DNA from: JAFGGG01 sp964634205
Lineage (GTDB): Bacteria; Spirochaetota; Spirochaetia; SZUA-6; RPPD01
Reading direction: 5' to 3'
Assembly: GCA_964634205.1 (NCBI GenBank)
Contig: CAZWKE010000071.1
Coordinates: forward strand, 1 to 7,713
DNA length: 7,713 nt
The translations under genes were made by a program, and so were the position numbers. Of this stretch, positions 1 to 6,088 are shown piece by piece (position 1 is the first letter of the stretch; every line of letters starts with the position of its first letter). The notes below the pieces were generated by a model. It had not been told where the DNA came from, made no database searches, and worked only from the letters and a program-made list of their open reading frames with translations.

Positions 1-72
1 TTCCGGTTTTTTACAGCGGTTATGGCTCTAAGAATTCCGGTAATGCCGGGGCCGGATAATCCGGACCGGCCG

Positions 73-98
73 ATTTGGAGGCGGCATTTGGAGGCGGC
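73..98. repeat. 13-bp perfect tandem duplication beyond the terminator
   Basis: ATTTGGAGGCGGC occurs twice in direct succession (73-85 and 86-98). Next to it, GGCCGG (50-55) and CCGGCC (66-71) form a 6-bp inverted repeat around a 10-nt loop with no T-run. Apart from this and the terminator I see no gene or signal in 1-237; it is the 3' flank of the operon and perhaps the upstream region of a gene outside the window. Confidence 0.7.
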
Positions 99-116
99 AA
101 GGGCAGCGGTGTTTCC

Positions 117-154
117 AAAAAAAAAGCCGGACCCGTTAGACCCCGGTTCCGGCT
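117..154 (-). terminator. Rho-independent terminator of the importer operon
   Basis: On the minus strand AGCCGGA pairs with TCCGGCT (148-154 with 125-131), followed inward by one mismatch and three further GC pairs around an 8-nt loop. Eight to nine T follow directly (125-117). It lies about 84 nt after the permease stop and fits the end of the transcript. Confidence 0.85.
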
Positions 155-237
155 TAATCTGGTGGAAGAATATTGTCGATTGTCAAATGTGCACCGCCCG
201 TCCGTCGTTGTCGTTTCCGCAAGGCTCGGCGCACGTA

Positions 238-1206
238 CTACTCTCTCTTGCGGATCAAAAAGGCGTAGATGGCCACACTGAGGATAATAATCAGGCCGTA
301 AACGAACTGCAGCCAGAAGGCGGTCAGGCCGATGGCCACAATGCCCGCTTCGAGCGACCCGATAATGAGGGCGCCGATAATCGTGCCGATGATGGTCGCT
401 TTGCCGCCGAACACGGATGTGCCGCCGATGAACACGGCCGCCAGGGTTGTCAACAGGTAGCCTTCACCCTGGTTGGGCCAGAAATAGGTAACCTCCAACG
501 TGGATAACATGCCGGCAAAGGCCGCAAAAAACCCCATCAACATGAAAACCATCGTTTTTACCATCTTTACGTTGATCCCCATCATTTTGGCGCTTTCCTT
601 GTTGTCGCCCACAAACAGCACGTGCGATCCGAATTTATGGCGGTTTAAGATAAAATAAAATACAATCCCCAGCCCGACAAACCAGACCGCCTGGGCCGGG
701 ATGATGCCGAAAATTCTCCCCACACACATTTCATAAAAAACAGTTCCCTTGGCCGGAACCAATGTTATGCCCATGCCCTGGGCAAGCACGTTGACCGTTC
801 CGCGCCAGAAAAACATGGTTCCGATTGTGGCCACAATGGAAGGAATACCGATCCGCACGATCAGGAACGCGTTTAAAAAGCCGGCCGCCAGCCCGAACAG
901 CAGGCCCGCAAGGGCGGCAATCCAGATATTCCCGGTAACGTGCAATAATTTCCCGAAGATCCAGGCCGAAACGGCAAGAACCCCGGTAAATGAAAGATCT
1001 ATTTCACCCAGCGTAATCACAAAGGTCATGGCCAGCGCCATGATTCCGAACAAAGGAATCGTGGACATAAACGAGTAGTAGATGTTGAAACGGGTAAATA
1101 CACTCGGGCTTCCGATAAGAAACGAAAGGAATATCAACAGAAAAACCCCGAAAATACTGACCTGTAATTTATTTTTCCTTATTTTTTCCCACAGTATTGT
1201 AAACAT
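238..1206 (-). CDS. RbsC-like ABC transporter permease (CUT2 family)
   Basis: This 322-residue polytopic membrane protein forms the translocation path. It has about eight to ten hydrophobic segments and motifs shared with RbsC-type permeases: L-G-E-I-D-L-S near 66-72, I-V-R-I-G-I-P-S-I-V-A-T near 116-127 and A-A-V-F-I-G-G-T-S near 256-264. The cytoplasmic loop at 200-211 (G-D-N-K-E-S-A-K-M-M-G-I) corresponds to the G-G-N-E-A-A-T-R-L-S-G-I loop of E. coli RbsC and is probably involved in contact with the ATPase, so this copy should be the working transporter subunit. The ATG at 1206 is preceded by AAGAGGAAG. It is last in the importer operon, behind an intercistronic hairpin, and ends 84 bp before a strong terminator. 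The N-terminal part of the upstream fusion protein is its ungapped paralogue. Confidence 0.93.
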   Translation of the reverse strand: MFTILWEKIRKNKLQVSIFGVFLLIFLSFLIGSPSVFTRFNIYYSFMSTIPLFGIMALAMTFVITLGEIDLSFTGVLAVSAWIFGKLLHVTGNIWIAALAGLLFGLAAGFLNAFLIVRIGIPSIVATIGTMFFWRGTVNVLAQGMGITLVPAKGTVFYEMCVGRIFGIIPAQAVWFVGLGIVFYFILNRHKFGSHVLFVGDNKESAKMMGINVKMVKTMVFMLMGFFAAFAGMLSTLEVTYFWPNQGEGYLLTTLAAVFIGGTSVFGGKATIIGTIIGALIIGSLEAGIVAIGLTAFWLQFVYGLIIILSVAIYAFLIRKRE

Positions 1207-1224
1207 ATGCTTCCTCTTGACCTT

Positions 1225-1266
1225 AAAAACTGGGGATTATCCGTATCCGAAGGAACGGATAATCCC
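1225..1266 (-). terminator. Intercistronic hairpin with T-run between ATPase and permease genes (attenuator or processing stem)
   Basis: A perfect 12-bp stem (1255-1266 with 1233-1244) encloses a loop that can form a further 3-bp stem (1252-1254 with 1246-1248). On the minus strand it is followed, after three bases, by five T (1229-1225). It starts immediately after the triple stop of the ATPase gene and ends about 20 nt before the permease ATG. It could be a partial terminator that lowers permease expression, or a stem that protects the upstream mRNA after processing. It is not likely to be a full terminator, because the permease would then need a promoter that I do not see. Confidence 0.6.
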
Positions 1267-1272
1267 TCACTA

Positions 1273-2037
1273 TCATAACAGTTTCCCGGTTTTATTCAGA
1301 TGGATCATCTTCTCAATAAGTTCATCCTGGGTTATCTCGTTTTTCAGGAACTGCCCGGCAATCCTGCCCCGGTCCAGAATGACAAATCTGTCCGAAACAG
1401 AATACACGTGATAAATATTATGACTGATGAATATGACTGATTTTCCCTGCGCTTTGATTTCCAAAACAAAGTCCAACAGCTTTTTTGTTTCAGACAGAGA
1501 GAGGCCCATGGTCGGTTCATCCAGAATGATCAGATCGGCATTGAAATACAAGGCCCGGCCGATGGCGATGCCCTGTTTCTCTCCGCCCGAAAGCTGCAGC
1601 ACCTCCGAATCAACGGTAATGGCTTTTGAGGTAAATCCGATGTGGCTCCGCAGCAGGTTCTCTGTTTCCTGTTTTTGCTGCCGTATTTTCAAGAATCCAA
1701 GCGCATCGGTGATCTCCCGACCGGCGAACATATTACGCCACATGGTCTGCAGGTCTGCCAAAGCCCTTTCCTGGTACACCGTCTCTATCCCCAGTTTTCT
1801 GGACTGCTTCACCGAATGCATGGTAATGATCTTGCCCTTGTAGATGATCTCGCCCGATGAAGCCTTGTGAACGCCCGTGATAATTTTAATCAGGGTGGAC
1901 TTGCCCGCGCCGTTGTCGCCGACCAACGCCACAATTTCATTAGTGCCCACTGAAAAATCAACATCATACAAAACTTTCACGTGGCCGAATGATTTGTTTA
2001 TTTTTTCCGTCTGCAGTAATACGGATTGTTCAGTCAT
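1273..2037 (-). CDS. Single-domain ABC transporter ATPase (CUT2, FrcA-like)
   Basis: This 254-residue protein powers import at the cytoplasmic face of the permease. It contains Walker A G-D-N-G-A-G-K-S-T (40-48), Q-loop Gln89, signature L-S-G-G-E-K-Q (149-155), Walker B L-I-I-L-D-E (169-174) and switch His206, so it should be an active ATPase. It has one nucleotide-binding domain, unlike RbsA or XylG, which carry two in about 500 residues; FrcA has this shorter form, and two copies would serve one permease dimer. The start at 2037 is chosen because A-A-G-G-C-G-A-G lies just upstream; the frame stays open further up to 2220 but there it overlaps the binding-protein gene and loses family resemblance. 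The gene ends with three consecutive in-frame stop codons. Confidence 0.93.
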   Translation of the reverse strand: MTEQSVLLQTEKINKSFGHVKVLYDVDFSVGTNEIVALVGDNGAGKSTLIKIITGVHKASSGEIIYKGKIITMHSVKQSRKLGIETVYQERALADLQTMWRNMFAGREITDALGFLKIRQQKQETENLLRSHIGFTSKAITVDSEVLQLSGGEKQGIAIGRALYFNADLIILDEPTMGLSLSETKKLLDFVLEIKAQGKSVIFISHNIYHVYSVSDRFVILDRGRIAGQFLKNEITQDELIEKMIHLNKTGKLL

Positions 2038-2059
2038 ATTGTCTCGCCTTTCGGTCCCG

Positions 2060-3082
2060 TCACCTGATTCCCTGCTCGGCCAGCGGCGCCACAAAATCAA
2101 TATTGTCTTTGGTGATGATGGAGGCACCGGTGTCGATATGCAGGCCGGAAAAACCGTATTTGGCGGACAGACAGATCTGGACGATCGGTAAAAATCCCTG
2201 CAGAAACGGCTGCTGATCAAGCACGGCGCCCACCCAGCCTTCTTTAATGGCGCTGACGGTGGCGGCGCTTAGGTCGAATCCCGCGCCGAAAACCTGTCCC
2301 GGCTGTAATCCGGCGGATTTCAGATAGGTCCCCATGGTGGCGGTCAATGCGCCGTGATCGGTGATGATCAATTTTACGTCCGGGTTCTTGGCAATGTAGC
2401 TGGTAATTACCGGGGTTCCTAATGTGGCGTCCGAGTTTACCGCGTCCGTAATCTCAATATAATCCACAACCACGCCAAGCGCCTTCAGCGCGTCGATACA
2501 GCCTTTTGTCCGTAACCCGCGTGTTTCCTGTCCCAAGAGGCCCCATACCAGGGCCCGGTCGCCCCTTTTCAGACCGGCCAGCTTGGCCGCGGATTTGGCC
2601 AGCATTTCACCGGAAGGGTACAATTCCTGGCCCACATACCCGAAACCTTTGCTTACGTATTTGGCTTCGATATCGGGCAGGCTGGTGTTCTGGCTGGTAA
2701 CGATAATGCCCTGTGCTTCGGCTTCATCCACCAGGGGCCCGAACGCCGCTTCTCCGGGGTGTCCCATAATGGCGATACCGGTGGGGTTCATAGCCATTGC
2801 GTCTTTGAACTGGGCCACCATTTTATCCGGCAGCCAGTCGGACCATACGTAACTCACCTTGCAGCCCATCATCTGCTCCGCCAGTTTGGCGCCGCGGTAC
2901 ACAACGGACGCGAAGGGACCGCCCTCACCGCCGCCGGGGAAGAATACAATAGAGACATCGGCAAACGGTCCTCCCGCCTGCCCCTCCATTTTTTCTCCCG
3001 TTTCCGCCGGCTGTCCGCAGCCCGAAAGGCTGAGAAACAAACAAGCCAATAAAAATAGAATGCCGACAATGCTTTTCTTCAT
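2060..3082 (-). CDS. Lipoprotein sugar-type ABC transporter substrate-binding protein (CUT2/RbsB-like)
   Basis: The 340-residue product captures the ligand outside the cytoplasmic membrane and delivers it to the permease. It starts with two lysines, a hydrophobic core and the lipobox L-S-G-C with Cys22 as the likely lipidated residue, followed by a short Gly-rich linker. The rest resembles the periplasmic-binding-protein-4 family (RbsB, FrcB): a strand and helix ending in I-A-I-M-G-H-P at 103-109, an inter-lobe region T-D-H-G-A-L near 241-246, F-G-A-G-F-D near 255-260 and a late V-L-D-Q-Q-P near 287-292. The ligand is probably a simple sugar or polyol, but related proteins bind autoinducer-2 and other small molecules and I cannot fix it. 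It is the first gene of the importer operon, 22 bp before the ATPase gene. It could also present ligand to the permease-like sensor encoded upstream. Confidence 0.9.
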   Translation of the reverse strand: MKKSIVGILFLLACLFLSLSGCGQPAETGEKMEGQAGGPFADVSIVFFPGGGEGGPFASVVYRGAKLAEQMMGCKVSYVWSDWLPDKMVAQFKDAMAMNPTGIAIMGHPGEAAFGPLVDEAEAQGIIVTSQNTSLPDIEAKYVSKGFGYVGQELYPSGEMLAKSAAKLAGLKRGDRALVWGLLGQETRGLRTKGCIDALKALGVVVDYIEITDAVNSDATLGTPVITSYIAKNPDVKLIITDHGALTATMGTYLKSAGLQPGQVFGAGFDLSAATVSAIKEGWVGAVLDQQPFLQGFLPIVQICLSAKYGFSGLHIDTGASIITKDNIDFVAPLAEQGIR

Positions 3083-3090
3083 GAACATCG

Positions 3091-3097
3091 CCTCCTT
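3091..3097 (-). promoter_or_regulatory. Ribosome binding site deciding the start of the binding-protein gene
   Basis: AAGGAGG on the minus strand is 8 nt from the ATG at 3082 but only 2 nt from the in-frame ATG at 3088. The spacing favours 3082, which gives a protein beginning M-K-K-S, the usual form of a lipoprotein signal peptide. Confidence 0.8.
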
Positions 3098-3103
3098 TTT
3101 AAT

Positions 3104-3118
3104 ATAAGATATACTTAT
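3104..3118. promoter_or_regulatory. AT-rich 15-bp imperfect palindrome in the operon leader
   Basis: ATAAG-ATATA-CTTAT has perfect 5-bp arms and lies between the predicted transcription start and the ribosome binding site of the binding-protein gene. It could be an operator, or chance in an AT-rich leader. I see no feature that decides between these. Confidence 0.2.
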
Positions 3119-3129
3119 GATGACAATGA

Positions 3130-3158
3130 AGTATAACCCTGCGTTCGTAAACTGTATT
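3130..3158 (-). promoter_or_regulatory. Candidate promoter of the binding protein-ATPase-permease operon
   Basis: The minus strand carries TATACT (3130-3135, five of six consensus bases) with AATACA (3153-3158, three of six) 17 bp upstream. A good -10 with a poor -35 is typical of promoters that need an activator. The 131-bp gap between the fusion gene and the binding-protein gene is the only long gap inside the cluster that could house an operon promoter. Confidence 0.4.
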
Positions 3159-3162
3159 TTTA

Positions 3163-3179
3163 CCCGGGAACTACCTGGG
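3163..3179. promoter_or_regulatory. Candidate activator dyad upstream of the importer operon promoter
   Basis: CCCGGG-AACTA-CCTGGG forms a dyad with one mismatched position, 4 bp upstream of the poor -35 hexamer at 3153-3158. That places its centre roughly 48 bp before the predicted transcription start, a usual position for an activator. The LuxR-type HTH of the fusion protein encoded just upstream is the obvious candidate to bind here, but this is inference from position and symmetry only. Confidence 0.3.
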
Positions 3180-3213
3180 GATTTCCTTAGCCCGCAAATC
3201 CGGCGGAGATGTA

Positions 3214-6027
3214 TTATGATTTGATGAGATTGAGCAGTTCGACCTTGTTCTGCACATTCAGTTTTTTATAAATATTGTGGATATGGAAATCGACCGTGGA
3301 AAGCGAGATGCCCAGTTCATGGCAGATCTCCTTGTTCAAAAAGCCCCGGCCCAACAGTGCGGCGACCTGCTTTTCCCGGCAGGTGATATTATATTTTTTA
3401 CAGATATCGTCAAAGCGGCTGTAGGCCGCGGTTTGTGCGTCCCGTTCCAGGTTCGTTCGTAGAAACTGTTCCAGTTTATTCCCGATCTGGGTAATGTTTC
3501 TGTCCTTTAATATTTTTGTGTTTTTCAGAATGTTTTCGGCCTTCACCATCACCTCATCGATCAAAAACGGTTTGTAAATATAATCCACGGCCCCTTCGAT
3601 CAGGCCCTTTAATTTATCATTTATCGTATTTTTTACCGTCAGAAAAATAAACGGAATATGTTTGTAAGCGTCGTTTACGGAGAGTGACTTTAAGAACTGG
3701 TGTCCGTCCAGCTCATCCATCATAATATCGGAAATAATCAGGTCGGGCACGGGGATACCCTTCATTTTCTCCAGCGCCTGCCTGCCGTTAACGGCAAAAA
3801 ATACATTGTATTTTTGTTTTAAGCTTGAATGCAGAAAGACAAGCAGCTCAACATTATCATCAACAAGGAGCACATTCTGCCTGCCGGGCTCGATATTCTC
3901 CTCTTTTAATTCCTGCACACTGTATCCCCTGCGGATCGGCTGGGAAACATGGATGTTTTTCAGGATATAATCCTTTTCAGTGACAATATGCTCAGGCAGC
4001 AGTACCGAAAAGCAGGTCCCGCGGTCGGGACAGCTTTCCACAACCAGCTTTCCGTTAAGCGAATCCACGATCTTTTTTACGATATACAGTCCCATCCCGA
4101 TACCCTGAATATTCCGTTTGGCGTGCGAGAGTTGATGAAAGGCCTTAAAAATATATTTTTGCTGTTCTTCCGTCATACCGATACCGGAATCGCTGACGGT
4201 AATTTGAACCGATCCTCCTGAGACCGAGAGGGTGATTTCAATCTTCCCCCCGGGATTGGTGTATTTTATCGCGTTATCGATCAGGTTGTTGATAACACGG
4301 TCTATGGCATAGGGATCGGCCTTGAGATACACGTCTGCTTCAAGCCGTGATTCTATTGTAATCCGTTTGTCCCCGGCCAGGTTTTCAAATAATACGATTT
4401 TGTTCCTTAAAATATCCGACAGGCAAATTGTCTGATCATGATCGTAAAATACCTGCTCTTTGGAAAGCTTCTCGGCATCCATATAATTGACGATGTCCCT
4501 GATCATCTTATCCAGGTTTTGTTTGACGATACGGATGTCCTCATCCATGCCTTTTTTGGCGATGTATTTTTCAAGGTAGTTTTTAATCAGGGTCAGCGGG
4601 GTTTTTATCTCGTGGGCCAGGTTAATAAAGAACGTTGTTTTCTGGCGGCCGGCCTCCTCCCGTTCGGCCAGTATTTTCCGCTGCATTTCCTTCTCCCGCT
4701 GCACCGCCATGTTTTTTTCGGTTATATCGCGGGTGATGCCGAAGGTGCCGATAAGCTCGCCTTTGTCGTTATAAAATGGGAATTTCTTTGTCAGGATCCA
4801 GGCCATGGTTTTATTTCCGGGGATTTGTTCCTGCACTTCCAGGCTGACGGATTGGCCGCTTTGGAGGATGCTGTCCTCCTCCGTTTTTGTCCGTTCGACA
4901 ATCTTCGGTTTGAAAAAATCCCGGTCCGTTTTACCGACGGCCTGGGCCGAGTCTTTTAGCCCGAGCCATTTTGCGTAGCCCGCGTTGATCAGCACAAAAC
5001 GCGACTTGCGGTCTTTAAAATAAATGTTGTCGGTCGTATTATCCATGATGTTTTCGATTATGGTCTTAAAATTAAAGTCCTTATTGTAAAGCAATATGCT
5101 GATAATAATGACGATCCCGTACACCAACTGGACCCAAAAGGGGCTTAATCCCACGGCAACCACCCCGGCGTCCAGTGAACCGATGACCATCGCGCCGATG
5201 AAGGAGCCGAGAATCGCCCCGGTTCCGCCGAAAATGGAGGCCCCGCCGATGAAAACCGCCGCCAGCGTGGTCAATAAATATCCCTGGCCCATGCTGGGCC
5301 AGAAAGAGTTTACCTCAAGGCTTATCAGTATGCCCGCGAAAGCGGAAAACAAGCTCATTTGACAGAAGACAATGGTTTTAATCAGTTTGATTTTTTTATT
5401 GGTTACCCCCGGATTATTCTGCACATTACCGCTAAAGAGCACGTGGGTACTGAAGCGATAGTACTTCAGGATCATAAGAAAACCGATACTGATCAGAAAA
5501 AACCAGATTACCTGGGCCGGTATTATCCCGGCTATGCGGCCGACGAACAAATTATACATAAACGAATCTTTTATATGTAACAACGGGATGCCGGTACCCT
5601 GGGCCAGTACATTGACCACGCCGCGCCAGAAGAACATGGTTCCCAGGGTGGCCACAATGGAAGGAATCCCGAATCTGACAATCAATACCGAGTTTACCAG
5701 GCCTGCCAGAAGGCCCATTAAAAGACCGGCACAGAGGGCGATAAAAAAATTCTGGGTCAACACGAACACCTTGGCAAAAACCCAGGCCGAGACCGCCAGC
5801 ACGGAGGGAAAGGAAAGGTCCATCTCCCCCAAAATAATAATGGGGGTCAGGGCCAGCACCATTATCCCCATGAAGGGAATGGTGGACATAAAGGAGCTGT
5901 AGATATGGTAGTTGAAAAATACCTTGGGATTGATAATGATAAACGAAAGAAAAACCGCCGCAAAAACAACAATAATTCCGGTCTGTATTTTGAAATCCGC
6001 AAGTTTTTCTCTGACGTACTTAAGCAT
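3214..6027 (-). CDS. ABC permease-like sensor fused to PAS, histidine kinase, receiver and LuxR-type HTH
   Basis: This 937-residue chain combines a membrane sensor and a whole phosphorelay. Residues 1-316 are an RbsC-type permease (BPD_transp_2 family) with many hydrophobic segments. Residues about 323-438 look like a PAS domain, followed by a short coiled-coil-like linker. The HisKA segment has the H-box with His472 (A-H-E-I-K-T-P). The ATPase domain has the N-box near Asn581-Asn585, G1 with Asp613 (D-S-G-I-G-M) and G2 at 642-647. The receiver domain has Asp723/Asp724, phospho-acceptor Asp767, Thr797 and Lys819. A LuxR/NarL HTH fills about 880-937. All key catalytic residues seem present, so the kinase is probably active. 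The start at 6027 fits because the N-terminus aligns without gaps to the stand-alone permease. The permease part has lost the conserved cytoplasmic loop motif at 201-213, so it probably senses rather than transports. It probably regulates the importer operon that begins 131 bp downstream. Confidence 0.93.
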   Translation of the reverse strand: MLKYVREKLADFKIQTGIIVVFAAVFLSFIIINPKVFFNYHIYSSFMSTIPFMGIMVLALTPIIILGEMDLSFPSVLAVSAWVFAKVFVLTQNFFIALCAGLLMGLLAGLVNSVLIVRFGIPSIVATLGTMFFWRGVVNVLAQGTGIPLLHIKDSFMYNLFVGRIAGIIPAQVIWFFLISIGFLMILKYYRFSTHVLFSGNVQNNPGVTNKKIKLIKTIVFCQMSLFSAFAGILISLEVNSFWPSMGQGYLLTTLAAVFIGGASIFGGTGAILGSFIGAMVIGSLDAGVVAVGLSPFWVQLVYGIVIIISILLYNKDFNFKTIIENIMDNTTDNIYFKDRKSRFVLINAGYAKWLGLKDSAQAVGKTDRDFFKPKIVERTKTEEDSILQSGQSVSLEVQEQIPGNKTMAWILTKKFPFYNDKGELIGTFGITRDITEKNMAVQREKEMQRKILAEREEAGRQKTTFFINLAHEIKTPLTLIKNYLEKYIAKKGMDEDIRIVKQNLDKMIRDIVNYMDAEKLSKEQVFYDHDQTICLSDILRNKIVLFENLAGDKRITIESRLEADVYLKADPYAIDRVINNLIDNAIKYTNPGGKIEITLSVSGGSVQITVSDSGIGMTEEQQKYIFKAFHQLSHAKRNIQGIGMGLYIVKKIVDSLNGKLVVESCPDRGTCFSVLLPEHIVTEKDYILKNIHVSQPIRRGYSVQELKEENIEPGRQNVLLVDDNVELLVFLHSSLKQKYNVFFAVNGRQALEKMKGIPVPDLIISDIMMDELDGHQFLKSLSVNDAYKHIPFIFLTVKNTINDKLKGLIEGAVDYIYKPFLIDEVMVKAENILKNTKILKDRNITQIGNKLEQFLRTNLERDAQTAAYSRFDDICKKYNITCREKQVAALLGRGFLNKEICHELGISLSTVDFHIHNIYKKLNVQNKVELLNLIKS

Positions 6028-6082
6028 CGCCGAACATAATTGTAAGGTAAATCGCCCGTTTTGTGAAGCGATGTTCAGCGAT
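6026..6082. repeat. 12-bp inverted repeat flanking the fusion-gene promoter
   Basis: ATCGCCGAACAT (6026-6037) is the reverse complement of ATGTTCAGCGAT (6071-6082) except at one position. One arm covers the predicted transcription start and part of the ATG; the other lies just upstream of the -35 element. A second, nested pair, ATCGC (6051-6055) and GCGAT (6068-6072), lies inside. In a read-through RNA from the gene upstream the mismatch becomes a G-U pair, giving a continuous 12-bp stem that would bury the start codon. As DNA it could be a pair of half-sites for a regulator. Confidence 0.45.
6039..6067 (-). promoter_or_regulatory. Sigma70-like promoter of the permease-kinase fusion gene, probably near-leaderless
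   Basis: On the minus strand TTCACA (6062-6067) and TACAAT (6039-6044) are separated by exactly 17 bp, and each matches five of six consensus bases. A start 6-8 nt past the -10 element falls near 6031-6033, only about 4-6 nt before the ATG at 6027. This agrees with the lack of any Shine-Dalgarno sequence before that ATG. The promoter would let the fusion gene be transcribed independently of the repeat-protein gene. Confidence 0.5.
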
Positions 6083-6088
6083 TCTCGA

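Noticed and set aside
50..71. GC-rich hairpin as a second terminator
   Set aside because: The stem is only 6 bp with a 10-nt loop and there is no T-run on either strand.
22..507. Open frame of 161 codons on the plus strand
   Set aside because: It runs antisense through the terminator and the end of the permease gene, has low-complexity polar composition, no ribosome binding site and no recognisable family.
2038..2220. N-terminal extension of the ATPase to an ATG at 2220
   Set aside because: It would overlap the binding-protein gene by about 160 bp, adds Arg/Pro/Ser-rich sequence unlike ABC ATPases, and the ATG at 2037 has a good ribosome binding site.
3163..3179. Dyad after the fusion gene as its transcription terminator
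   Set aside because: On the minus strand it contains an A-C mismatch and is followed by TAAAAATA, not by a T-run, so it is a poor terminator and fits a protein-binding site better.
4438..4959. Open frame of 173 codons on the plus strand
   Set aside because: It is antisense to the PAS and HisKA region of the fusion gene, whose motifs are unmistakable; the translation has no family features.
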